DNA of 64,000 bases from contig CM047425.1 in the NCBI GenBank assembly GCA_026168455.1, forward strand, positions 110,986,800 through 111,050,799. Reading direction: 5' to 3'. This DNA comes from Theocolax elegans. Taxonomy: Eukaryota; Arthropoda; Insecta; Hymenoptera; Cerocephalidae. Below the pieces are notes generated by a model, which saw only the letters and a list, made by a program, of their open reading frames with translations, had not been told where the DNA came from and made no database searches. Each line of letters opens with the position of its first letter. Position 1 is the stretch's first letter. This document shows, piece by piece, positions 1-9,305 of this stretch. The translations under genes and the position numbers were made by a program.

Positions 1-315
1 CGTGTTCAGTACCCTACGGGAAACTTGATTTTTGTCTAGAGCAGAAGAGTTTTGTTAAAATGTATAAAGATTCTTCAAGATTTTTCTCAAGTTTTTTCGC
101 AATTACTAATAAATGTATTCACTAGTATTTTATAACCTAAATTTTATGATATAAATCGCGTTTTTATAATAAAATAAACAAAGAAACTGTAAATAAAAAT
201 ATAAATAGAGTAGAAAATTCATTCGTTGGAGCTATGGAGAAGGTGATTCCACAACGCGATTTTACCATTCCAAACAGATGAAAAGAAATAATCGACGCAG
301 CGCGCGTTCAGTACC

Positions 316-364
316 CTACGGGCGGGGATTCGCTCGGAAGCGCGAGCGTGATCCCCGCCCGTAG
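316..364. repeat. GC-rich inverted repeat (hairpin) in the 359-bp repeat, copy 2
   Basis: CTACGGGCGGGGAT pairs perfectly with ATCCCCGCCCGTAG (14 bp). The pairing continues inward through CGCTCG/CGAGCG around a short GAAGCG loop, with one unpaired base. It stands out sharply from its AT-rich surroundings. It could be a small insertion or a structured part of the repeat; its function is unknown. Confidence 0.8.
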
Positions 365-674
365 ATTTGGAAACGGGGAACTTGATTTTTGTCTAGAGCA
401 GAAGAGTTTTGTTAACATTTATAATGTTTCTCCAAGATTTTCTTCAAGTCTTTTCGCAATTGCTAATAAATGTATTCACTAGTATTTTTTAACCTATATT
501 TTATGATATAAATCGCGTTTTTATATTAAAATAAACAAAAAAACTGTAAATAAAAATATAAATAGAGTAGAAAATAATCGTCCGTTGGAGCTATGGAGAA
601 GGTGATTCCGCAACGCGATTTTACCATTCCAAACAGATGAAAAGGAATAATCGACGCAGCGCGCGTTTAGTACC

Positions 675-723
675 CTACGGGCGGGGATTCGCTCGGAAGC
701 GCGAGCGTGATCCCCGCCCGTAG
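675..723. repeat. GC-rich inverted repeat (hairpin) in the 359-bp repeat, copy 3
   Basis: Same hairpin as at 316-364, with both arms fully conserved. Copy 1 of the repeat has no equivalent: there the sequence jumps from CCTACGGG directly to AAACTTG. Confidence 0.8.
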
Positions 724-955
724 ACTTGGAAACGGGGAACTTGATTTTTGTCTAGAGCAGAAGAGTTTTGTTAACATTTATAATGTTTCTCCAAGATTTT
801 CTTCAAGTCTTTTCGCAATTGCTAATAAATGTATTCACTAGTATTTTTTAACCTATATTTTATGATATAAATCGCGGTTTTATATTAAAATAAACAAAAA
901 AACTGTAAATAAAAATATAAATAGAGTAGAAAATAATTGTTCGTTGGAGCTATGG

Positions 956-1247
956 CTTTTACTCCCGAACTGCATATACAAATTTTCACCCTGATAATTT
1001 AAAAGACCTCTTTATTCAACAATAATTAATTTATAATAAGTTATACACTTTTCAAATTCCTATACATTTTTGCAAGATTTTTTGGTATATTTAATTTAGT
1101 ATTTCTAGGAAGAAGTCAAAATAAGTAATAGAGTTAGTGTATGTTGAATAAAGTGGGTTTACGGGGAATAAAGTGAGTCTACAGGGATCAAATGCACATT
1201 ATAGCTGATTAGAGTGAAAAGTATATTTTATTTTTATACGAGACGCA

Positions 1248-1328
<81 letters not shown>

Positions 1329-1744
1329 CGCCACATAAGTATAGAGAAGTCTTTTATAGAGAAGTAAAAAAAGTATATTATTTCATTTGAACGAATACAT
1401 AATAATATTTTTGACGCAAATCAAACAAACGAGCGCCATCTCTAGGCAGCTGATGTAATTGCGCAACCAAGCATTCCGCAATGGCGTCGATAACAGAACA
1501 CAGGTTTCGTACCTGTCAAATCGTACTTCTCACTTTACGACTTCAATAATAATTTTTCGGATTCATATCCGACTAAAAAATGTTCCCCGTTTGAATGGCT
1601 ATGGCGCTCAGCTCAATATTTATGGATTGAGAGCTTCGTATTTTTATAATTTACAATTATCGGTAGTTTCTATAACATTATCCCACCTGACTTCAGCGCC
1701 ACCACTCGAGGTGACGTTTTTCTGAAACTTTGTGTACGGACTCC
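956..1744. other. AT-rich intersatellite DNA, no gene seen
   Basis: This stretch separates the 359-bp repeats from the 102-bp satellite and appears only once in the window. It contains a long TA tract but no RNA gene and no convincing coding sequence. An 88-codon frame at 1459-1725 has no recognisable domain and low-complexity composition. The right edge meets the satellite at CTCC|CCTTAAGC, inside the monomer at the same base where R2 is inserted elsewhere. Confidence 0.6.
1251..1320. repeat. (TA)35 microsatellite
   Basis: An uninterrupted run of 35 TA dinucleotides, preceded by ACGCAGTG and followed by TTTATATACG. Such tracts are length-polymorphic and can extrude cruciforms, so the exact length in the assembly may be unreliable. 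Confidence 0.95.
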
Positions 1745-4700
1745 CCTTAAGCTGAAAGTTAGCTCCACTGCAATAAGAACAGTGTCTCCAAGCTATCTCC
1801 GGCTAGAAATGAGCTGAAACAAGGAAACTTAAGCTCATTTTAGCTACCTCAAGCTGAAAGTTAGCTCCACTGCAGTAAGAACAGTGTCTCCAAGCTATCT
1901 CCAGCTAGAAATGAGCTGAATTAAGGAAACTTAAGCTCATTTTAACTACCTCAAGCTAAAAGTTAGCTCCACTGCAATAAGAGCAGTGTCTCCAAGCTGT
2001 CTGCGGCTTGAAATGAGCTGAAACAAGGAAACTTAAGCTCATTTTAGCTACCTTAAGCTGAAAGATAGCTCCACTGCAATAAGCGCAGTGTCTCCAAGCT
2101 GTCTGCGGCTTGAAATGAGCTGAATCAAGGAAACTTAAGCTTATTTTAGCTACCTCAAGCTGAATGTTAGCTCCACTGCAATAAGAACAGTGTCTCCAAG
2201 CTGACTGCGGCTTGAAATGAGCTGAAACATGGAAACTTAAGCTCATTTTAGCTACCTCAAGCTGAAAGTTAGCTCCACTGCAATAAGAGCAGTGTCTCCA
2301 AGCTGTCTGCGGCTTGAAATGAGCTGAAACAAGGAAACTTAAGCTCATTTTAGCTACCTTAAGCTGAAAGTTAGCTCCACTGCAATAAGAACAGTGTTTC
2401 CAAGCTATCTCCGGCTAGAAATGAGCTGAAACAAGGAAACTTAAGCTCATTTTAGCTATCTTAAGCTGAAAGTTAGCTCCACTGCAATAAGAACAGTGTC
2501 TCCAAGCTGACTGCGGCTTGAAATGAGCTGAAACATGGAAACTTAAGCTCATTTTAGCTACCTCAAGCTGAAAGTTAGCTCCACTGCAATAAGAGCAGTG
2601 TCTCCAAGCTGTCTGCGGCTTGAAATGAGCTGAAACAAGGAAACTTAAGCTCATTTTAGCTACCTTAAGCTGAAAGTTAGCTCCACTGCAATAAGAATAG
2701 TGTTTCCAAACTATCTCCGGCTAGAAATGAGCTGAAACAAGGAAACTTAAGCTCATTTTAGCTATCTTAAGCTGAAAGTTAGCTCCACTGCAATAAGAAC
2801 AGTGTCTCCTAGCTGTCTGCGACTTGAAATGAGCTAAAACATGGAAACTTAAGCTCATTGTAGCTACCTCAAGCTGAAAGTTAGCTCCACTGCAATAAGA
2901 ACAGTGTCTCCAAGCTATCTCCGGCTAGAAATGAGCTGAATTAAGGAAACTTAAGCTCATTTTAGCTACCTTAAGCTGAAAGTTAGCTCCACTGCAATAA
3001 GAACAGTGTCTCCAAGCTATCTCCGGCTAGAAATGAGCTGAAACAAGGAAACTTAAGCTCATTTTAGCTACCTCAAGCTGAAAGCTAGCTCCACTGCAAT
3101 AAGCGCAGTGTCTCCAAGCTGTCTGCGGCTTGAAATGAGCTGAAACAAGCTGAAACAAGCTGAATAAGACTAAAAATATTTTCCCATTTGTCTAGCAGTG
3201 GAAGCTTGGGTCCTAAGCACGTAAGATTTTTTTGACAGCAATCAGGTTATTAAATACCATAGATTAGAGACAATTATAAGATACCCGTCTATGTGTTGAT
3301 ATTTCTGATAACGGCAAGAAGCAAAAGTCTGGAATTTGACTGACTTCCTGTCATCGTTACAATTGCAACTGACATTATTGATTATCGGAAACGTTACCAC
3401 AGTAGCAGGAAACTTAAGCTCATTTTAGCTACCTTAAGCTGAAAGTTAGCTCCACTGCAATAAGAACAGTGTCTCCAAGCTATCTCCGGCTAGAAATGAG
3501 CTGAAACAAGGAAACTTAAGCTCATTTTAGCTACCTCAAGCTGAAAGTTAGCTCCACTGCAGTAAGAACAGTGTCTCCAAGCTATCTCCAGCTAGAAATG
3601 AGCTGAATTAAGGAAACTTAAGCTCATTTTAACTACCTCAAGCTAAAAGTTAGCTCCACTGCAATAAGAGCAGTGTCTCCAAGCTGTCTGCGGCTTGAAA
3701 TGAGCTGAAACAAGGAAACTTAAGCTCATTTTAGCTACCTTAAGCTGAAAGATAGCTCCACTGCAATAAGCGCAGTGTCTCCAAGCTGTCTGCGGCTTGA
3801 AATGAGCTGAATCAAGGAAACTTAAGCTTATTTTAGCTACCTCAAGCTGAATGTTAGCTCCACTGCAATAAGAACAGTGTCTCCAAGCTGACTGCGGCTT
3901 GAAATGAGCTGAAACATGGAAACTTAAGCTCATTTTAGCTACCTCAAGCTGAAAGTTAGCTCCACTGCAATAAGAGCAGTGTCTCCAAGCTGTCTGCGGC
4001 TTGAAATGAGCTGAAACAAGGAAACTTAAGCTCATTTTAGCTACCTTAAGCTGAAAGTTAGCTCCACTGCAATAAGAACAGTGTTTCCAAGCTATCTCCG
4101 GCTAGAAATGAGCTGAAACAAGGAAACTTAAGCTCATTTTAGCTATCTTAAGCTGAAAGTTAGCTCCACTGCAATAAGAACAGTGTTTCCAAACTATCTC
4201 CGGCTAGAAATGAGCTGAAACAAGGAAACTTAAGCTCATTTTAGCTACCTCAAGCTGAAAGTTAGCTCCACTGCAATAAGAGCAGTGTCTCCAAGCTGAC
4301 TGCGGCTTGAAATGAGCTGAAACATGGAAACTTAAGCTCATTTTAGCTACCTCAAGCTGAAAGTTAGCTCCACTGCAATAAGAGCAGTGTCTCCAAGCTG
4401 TCTGCGGCTTGAAATGAGCTGAAACAAGGAAACTTAAGCTCATTTTAGCTACCTTAAGCTGAAAGTTAGCTCCACTGCAATAAGAATAGTGTTTCCAAAC
4501 TATCTCCGGCTAGAAATGAGCTGAAACAAGGAAACTTAAGCTCATTTTAGCTATCTTAAGCTGAAAGTTAGCTCCACTGCAATAAGAACAGTGTCTCCTA
4601 GCTGTCTGCGACTTGAAATGAGCTAGAACATGGAAACTTAAGCTCATTGTAGCTACCTCAAGCTGAAAGTTAGCTCCACTGCAATAAGAACAGTGTCTCC

Positions 4701-5512
4701 AAGCTATCTCCGGCTAGAAATGAGCTGAATTAAGGAAACTTAAGCTCATTTTAGCTACCTTAAGCTGAAAGTTAGCTCCACTGCAATAAGAACAGTGTCT
4801 CCAAGCTATCTCCGGCTAGAAATGAGCTGAAGCAAGGAAACTTAAGCTCATTTTAGCTACCTCAAGCTGAAAGCTAGCTCCACTGCAATAAGCGCAGTGT
4901 CTCCAAGCTGTCTGCGGCTTGAAATGAGCTGAAAAAAGCTGAAACAAGCTGAATAAGACTAAAAATATTTTCCCATTTGTCTAGCAGTGGAAGCTTGGGT
5001 CCTAAGCACGTAAGATTTTTTTGACAGCAATCAGGTTATTAAATACCATAGATTAGAGACAATTATAAGATACCCGTCTATGTGTTGATATTTCTGATAA
5101 CGGCAAGAAGCAAAAGTCTGGACTTTGACTGACTTCCTGTCATCGTTACAATTGCAACTGACATTATTGATTATCGGAAACGTTACCACAGTAGCAGGAA
5201 ACTTAAGCTCATTTTAGCTACCTTAAGCTGAAAGTTAGCTCCACTGCAATAAGAACAGTGTCTCCAAGCTATCTCCGGCTAGAAATGAGCTGAAACAAGG
5301 AAACTTAAGCTCATTTTAGCTACCTTAAGCTGAAAGTTAGCTCCACTGCAATATGAACAGTGTCTCCAAGCTATCTCCAGCTAGAAATGAGCTGAATTAA
5401 GGAAACTTAAGCTCATTTTAGCTACCTTAAGCTGAATGTTAGCTCCACTGCAATAAGAACAGTGTCTCCAAGCTGACTGCGGCTTGAAATGAGCTGAAAC
5501 AAGGGAACTTAA
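1745..5512. repeat. 102-bp satellite array, segment 1 (left edge of array)
   Basis: Tandem 102-bp monomers. Type A has CTATCTCCGGCTAG before AAATGAGC; type B has CTG(A/T)CTGCGGCTTG there. Either can carry AACAAG, ATTAAG or AGCAAG before the next GGAAACTTAAG. Two S spacers lie at 3162-3408 and 4951-5198, 1789 bp apart. The monomers preceding each spacer form a duplicated block: a distinctive run at 1956-2348 recurs at 3643-4035 with identical variants, an offset of 1687 bp. This segment uses the GTTACCACAGTAGCAGG form of the S end, whereas later copies mostly read CACTAGCAGG. No gene is present. Confidence 0.95.
3162..3408. repeat. S spacer, main type (reference copy; 25 main-type copies)
   Basis: A ~248-bp non-satellite unit starting GAATAAGACTAAAAATATTT and ending CTAGCAGG. 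It always follows a type-B monomer extended by repeated GCTGAAACAA decamers. Main-type copies start at 3162, 4951, 7053, 7618, 8591, 12689, 14792, 18987, 21598, 28130, 30640, 33253, 34021, 36531, 37300, 42944, 45130, 49031, 50467, 52311, 54461, 57223, 59168, 60243 and 63107. I see no clear terminal inverted repeats, target duplication or coding frame. A short inverted repeat AAAGTC-TG-GACTTT lies in the distal half. It is part of the higher-order repeat; its origin is unknown. Confidence 0.9.
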
Positions 5513-6025
5513 GGGGATGTCGGAGCTATAGCCTCCATCAAAAGCCGCTCGATCTCACGGCTTCGAATGGCGCTGTAATCAGGTGTCGATTTCTACGTTA
5601 ACGTACTTAAAACATAAATTATAAATTTTACAGCTACATAGAGCTGTTGAAAGATACTTTCCCCCCTAGCTATGACTAAACTTAAGGTAATTATAATATT
5701 ACTCTTGGCAGAAAATGTTTATTTTTTTAAAGAAATGTGAAATACGTCTCATATTCAATGAATCTATATCTGCGGTAATGCTACACGCAACGTATTTCAC
5801 ATTTCTTTAAAAAAATAAACATTTGCTGCCAAGAATAATATTACAATTACCTTAAATTTAGTTACAGCTAGGGGGGAAAGTATCTTTCAACAGCTCTATG
5901 TAGCTGCAAAATTTATAATTTATGTTTTAAGTACGTTTAGCGTAGAAATCGACACCTGACTACAGCGCCATTCGAAGCCGTGAGATCGAGCGGCTTTTGA
6001 TGGAGGCTATAGCTCCGACATCCCC
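5513..6025. mobile_element. Foldback/MITE-like element F, copy 1, TTAA target duplication
   Basis: A 513-bp element beginning GGGGATGTCGGAGC and ending in its reverse complement. The arms are about 235 bp (5513-5747 and 5790-6025) around a ~42-bp loop, so nearly the whole element is an imperfect palindrome. It is flanked by TTAA on both sides, and the empty site is the ACTTAAGC of a normal monomer. TTAA duplication is the hallmark of piggyBac-type transposases, so a non-autonomous piggyBac-like MITE is the most likely class; this is inferred from target and structure only. No transposase frame is present. The left flank reads AAGGGAACTTAA, one base different from other copies. Confidence 0.85.
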
Positions 6026-9000
6026 TTAAGCTCATTTTAGCTACCTTAAGCTGAAAGTTAGCTCCACTGCAATATGAATAGTGTCTCCAAGCTGTCTGCG
6101 GCTTGAAATGAGCTGAAACAAGGAAACTTAAGCTCATTTTAGCTACCTTAAGCTGAAAGTTAGCTCCACTGCAATAAGAACAGTGTTTCCAAGCTATCTC
6201 CGGCTAGAAATGAGCTGAAACAAGGAAACTTAAGCTCATTTTAGCTACCTCAAGCTGAAAGTTAGCTCCACTGCAATAAGAACAGTGTCTCCAAGCTATC
6301 TCCGGCTAGAAATGAGCTGAATTAAGGAAACTTAAGCTCATTTTAGCTACCTCAAGCTGAAAGTTAGCTCCACAGCAATAAGAACAGTGTCTCCAAGCTA
6401 TCTCCGGCTAGAAATGAGCTGAATTAAGGAAACTTAAGCTCATTTTAGCTACCTTAAGCTGAAAGTTAGCTCCACTGCAATAAGAACAGTGTCTCCAAGC
6501 TATCTCCGGCTAGAAATGAGCTGAAGCAAGGAAACTTAAGCTCATTTTAGCTACCTCAAGCTGAAAGCTAGCTCCACTGCAATAAGAGCAGTGTCTCCAA
6601 GCTGTCTGCGGCTTGAAATGAGCTGAAACAAGGAAACTTAAGCTCATTTTAGCTACCTTAAGCTGAAAGTTAGCTCCACTGCAATAAGAACAGTGTCTCC
6701 AAGCTGACTGCGACTTGAAATGAGCTAAAACATGGAAACTTAAGCTCATTGTAGCTACCTCAAGCTGAAAGTTAGCTCCACTGCAATAAGAACAGTGTCT
6801 CCAAGCTATCTCCGGCTAGAAATGAGCTGAATTAAGGAAACTTAAGCTCATTTTAGCTACCTTAAGCTGAAAGTTAGCTCCACTGCAATAAGAACAGTGT
6901 CTCCAAGCTATCTCCGGCTAGAAATGAGCTGAAGCAAGGAAACTTAAGCTCATTTTAGCTACCTCAAGCTGAAAGCTAGCTCCACTGCAATAAGCGCAGT
7001 GTCTCCAAGCTGTCTGCGGCTTGAAATGAGCTGAAACAAGCTGAAACAAGCTGAATAAGACTAAAAATATTTTCCCATTTGTCTAGCAGTGGAAGCTTGG
7101 GTCCTAAGCACGTAAGATTTTTTTGACAGCAATCAGGTTATTAAATACCATAGATTAGAGACAATTATAAGATACCCGTCTATGTGTTGATATTTCTGAT
7201 AACGGCAAGAAGCAAAAGTCTGGACTTTGACTGACTACCTGTCATCGTTACAATTGCAACTGACATTATTGATTATCGGAAACGTTACCACACTAGCAGG
7301 AAACTTAAGCTCATTTTAGCTACCTTAAGCTGAAAGTTAGCTCCACTGCAATAAGAACAGTGTCTCCAAGCTATCTCCGGCTAGAAATGAGCTGAAACAA
7401 GGAAACTTAAGCTCATTTTAGCTACCTTAAGCTGAAAGTTAGCTCCACTGCAATATGAACAGTGTCTCCAAGCTATCTCCGGCTAGAAATGAGCTGAAAC
7501 AAGGAAACTTAAGCTCATTTTAGCTACCTTAAGCTGAAAGTTAGCTCCACTGCAATATGAACAGTGTCTCCAAGCTGTCTGCGGCTTGAAATGAGCTGAA
7601 ACAAGCTGAAACAAGCTGAATAAGACTAAAAATATTTTCCCATTTGTCTAGCTGTGGAAGCTTGGGTCCTAAGCACGTAAGATTTTTTTGACAGCAATCA
7701 GGTTATTAAATACCATAGATTAGAGACAATTATAAGATACCCGTCTATGTGTTGATATTTCTGATAACGGCAAGAAGCAAAAGTCTGGACTTTGACTGAC
7801 TTTCTGTCATCGTTACAATTGCAACTGACATTATTGATTATCGGAAACGTTACCACACTAGCAGGAAACTTAAGCTCATTTTAGCTACCTTAAGCTGAAA
7901 GTTAGCTCCACTGCAATAAGAACAGTGTCTCCAAGCTATCTCCGGCTAGAAATGAGCTGAAACAAGGAAACTTAAGCTCATTTTAGCTACCTTAAGCTGA
8001 AAGTTAGCTCCACTGCAATATGAACAGTGTCTCCAAGCTATCTCCAGCTAGAAATGAGCTGAATTAAGGAAACTTAAGCTCATTTTAGCTACCTTAAGCT
8101 GAATGTTAGCTCCACTGCAATAAGAACATTGTCTCCAAGCTGACTGCGGCTTGAAATGAGCTGAAACAAGGAAACTTAAGCTCATTTTAGCTACCTTAAG
8201 CTGAAAGTTAGCTCCACTGCAATAAGAACAGTGTCTCCAAGCTGACTGCGACTTGAAATGAGCTAAAACATGGAAACTTAAGCTCATTGTAGCTACCTCA
8301 AGCTGAAAGTTAGCTCCACTGCAATAAGAACAGTGTCTCCAAGCTATCTCCGGCTAGAAATGAGCTGAATTAAGGAAACTTAAGCTCATTTTAGCTACCT
8401 TAAGCTGAAAGTTAGCTCCACTGCAATAAGAACAGTGTCTCCAAGCTATCTCCGGCTAGAAATGAGCTGAAGCAAGGAAACTTAAGCTCATTTTAGCTAC
8501 CTCAAGCTGAAAGCTAGCTCCACTGCAATAAGCGCAGTGTCTCCAAGCTGTCTGCGGCTTGAAATGAGCTGAAACAAGCTGAAACAAGCTGAATAAGACT
8601 AAAAATATTTTCCCATTTGTCTAGCAGTGGAAGCTTGGGTCCTAAGCACGTAAGATTTTTTTGACAGCAATCAGGTTATTAAATACCATAGATTAGAGAC
8701 AATTATAAGATACCCGTCTATGTGTTGATATTTCTGATAACGGCAAGAAGCAAAAGTCTGGACTTTGACTGACTACCTGTCATCGTTACAATTGCAACTG
8801 ACATTATTGATTATCGGAAACGTTACCACACTAGCAGGAAACTTAAGCTCATTTTAGCTACCTTAAGCTGAAAGTTAGCTCCACTGCAATAAGAACAGTG
8901 TCTCCAAGCTATCTCCGGCTAGAAATGAGCTGAAACAAGGAAACTTAAGCTCATTTTAGCTACCTTAAGCTGAAAGTTAGCTCCACTGCAATATGAACAG

Positions 9001-9062
9001 TGTCTCCAAGCTATCTCCAGCTAGAAATGAGCTGAATTAAGGAAACTTAAGCTCATTTTAGC

Positions 9063-9064
<2 letters not shown>
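6026..9064. repeat. 102-bp satellite array, segment 2
   Basis: Monomers between F copy 1 and the first R2 insertion, with S spacers at 7053-7299, 7618-7864 and 8591-8838. The S-to-S distances are 565 and 973 bp, differing by exactly four monomers. The 5.2-7.3 kb part recurs at 13.0-15.0 kb with an offset of 7739 bp. The segment ends with a broken monomer, TTTTAGCTA, where R2 begins. Confidence 0.95.
9054..9064 (-). other. Satellite side of R2 3' junction (28S-like target, downstream half)
   Basis: On the minus strand the poly(A) tail of R2 is followed by TAGCTAAAATGAGC. In 28S rDNA the R2 3' end is followed by TAGCCAAATG (recalled from the literature). The match at this half-site is TAGC, then C/T, then AAA(A)TG. 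Confidence 0.8.

Positions 9065-9109
<45 letters not shown>
9065..9109 (-). other. R2 poly(A) tail, copy 1 (45 nt)
   Basis: A run of 45 T on the plus strand, representing the 3' poly(A) of the minus-strand element. The duplicate element has 43. The tail directly abuts satellite bases at the insertion site. Confidence 0.9.
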
Positions 9110-9110
<1 letters not shown>

Positions 9111-9125
9111 AACAGGGGGAAATGC

Positions 9126-9177
9126 TTTATGCATCCCAGGAGTCCAAGACTCCTGGGTATGTGGGACTCCGCATAAA
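9126..9177 (-). other. R2 3'-UTR structured RNA candidate, copy 1
   Basis: A perfect 10-bp hairpin, CCCAGGAGTC (9135-9144) with GACTCCTGGG (9148-9157), has a 3-nt loop. It is enclosed by an outer pair, TTTATGC (9126-9132) and GCATAAA (9171-9177). In R2 elements a folded 3' UTR is bound by the R2 protein to start target-primed reverse transcription, so this is a plausible recognition structure. The pairing is seen in sequence; the role is inferred. Confidence 0.55.
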
Positions 9178-9305
9178 TGCGGTTACCCACTAAAACCCCC
9201 TGTCGTCTCAGCCAAAATGGTCAGGCTGGGGACGGCTTTATTTCCTGCTGCCGAATTAAGATGGAAGGGCGCAGGTTGCCCTGATTGATGGGGGATGAGG
9301 GCCGA

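Larger units (their letters stand above)
1..955. repeat. ~359-bp tandem repeat, about three copies
   Basis: Three head-to-tail copies share the start CGCGTTCAGTACCCTACGGG and run at 1-302, 303-661 and 662-955. The second-to-third period is 359 bp. The first copy is shorter because it lacks about 57 bp spanning the strong hairpin present in the other two. The third copy breaks off after GGAGCTATGG, where unrelated sequence begins. The repeats are AT-rich apart from the GC-rich hairpin and have no credible reading frame. They do not resemble the 102-bp satellite to the right, so this is a different satellite family adjoining the main array. The left end continues outside the window. Confidence 0.85.

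Noticed and set aside
1459..1725. 88-codon frame in the left unique region
   Set aside because: No domain, no neighbouring gene structure and repetitive surroundings; not enough to call a gene.
3162..3408. S spacer as an inserted transposon
   Set aside because: CTAGCAG near the start and CTAGCAGG at the end hint at relatedness, but there are no true terminal inverted repeats or target duplication, so it is listed only as a repeat.
1745..5512. CENP-B box or telomeric repeats marking a centromere or telomere
   Set aside because: No CENP-B-like motif was seen in the monomer or S, and no TTAGG or TTAGGG tract occurs. Chromosomal position cannot be told from this window.
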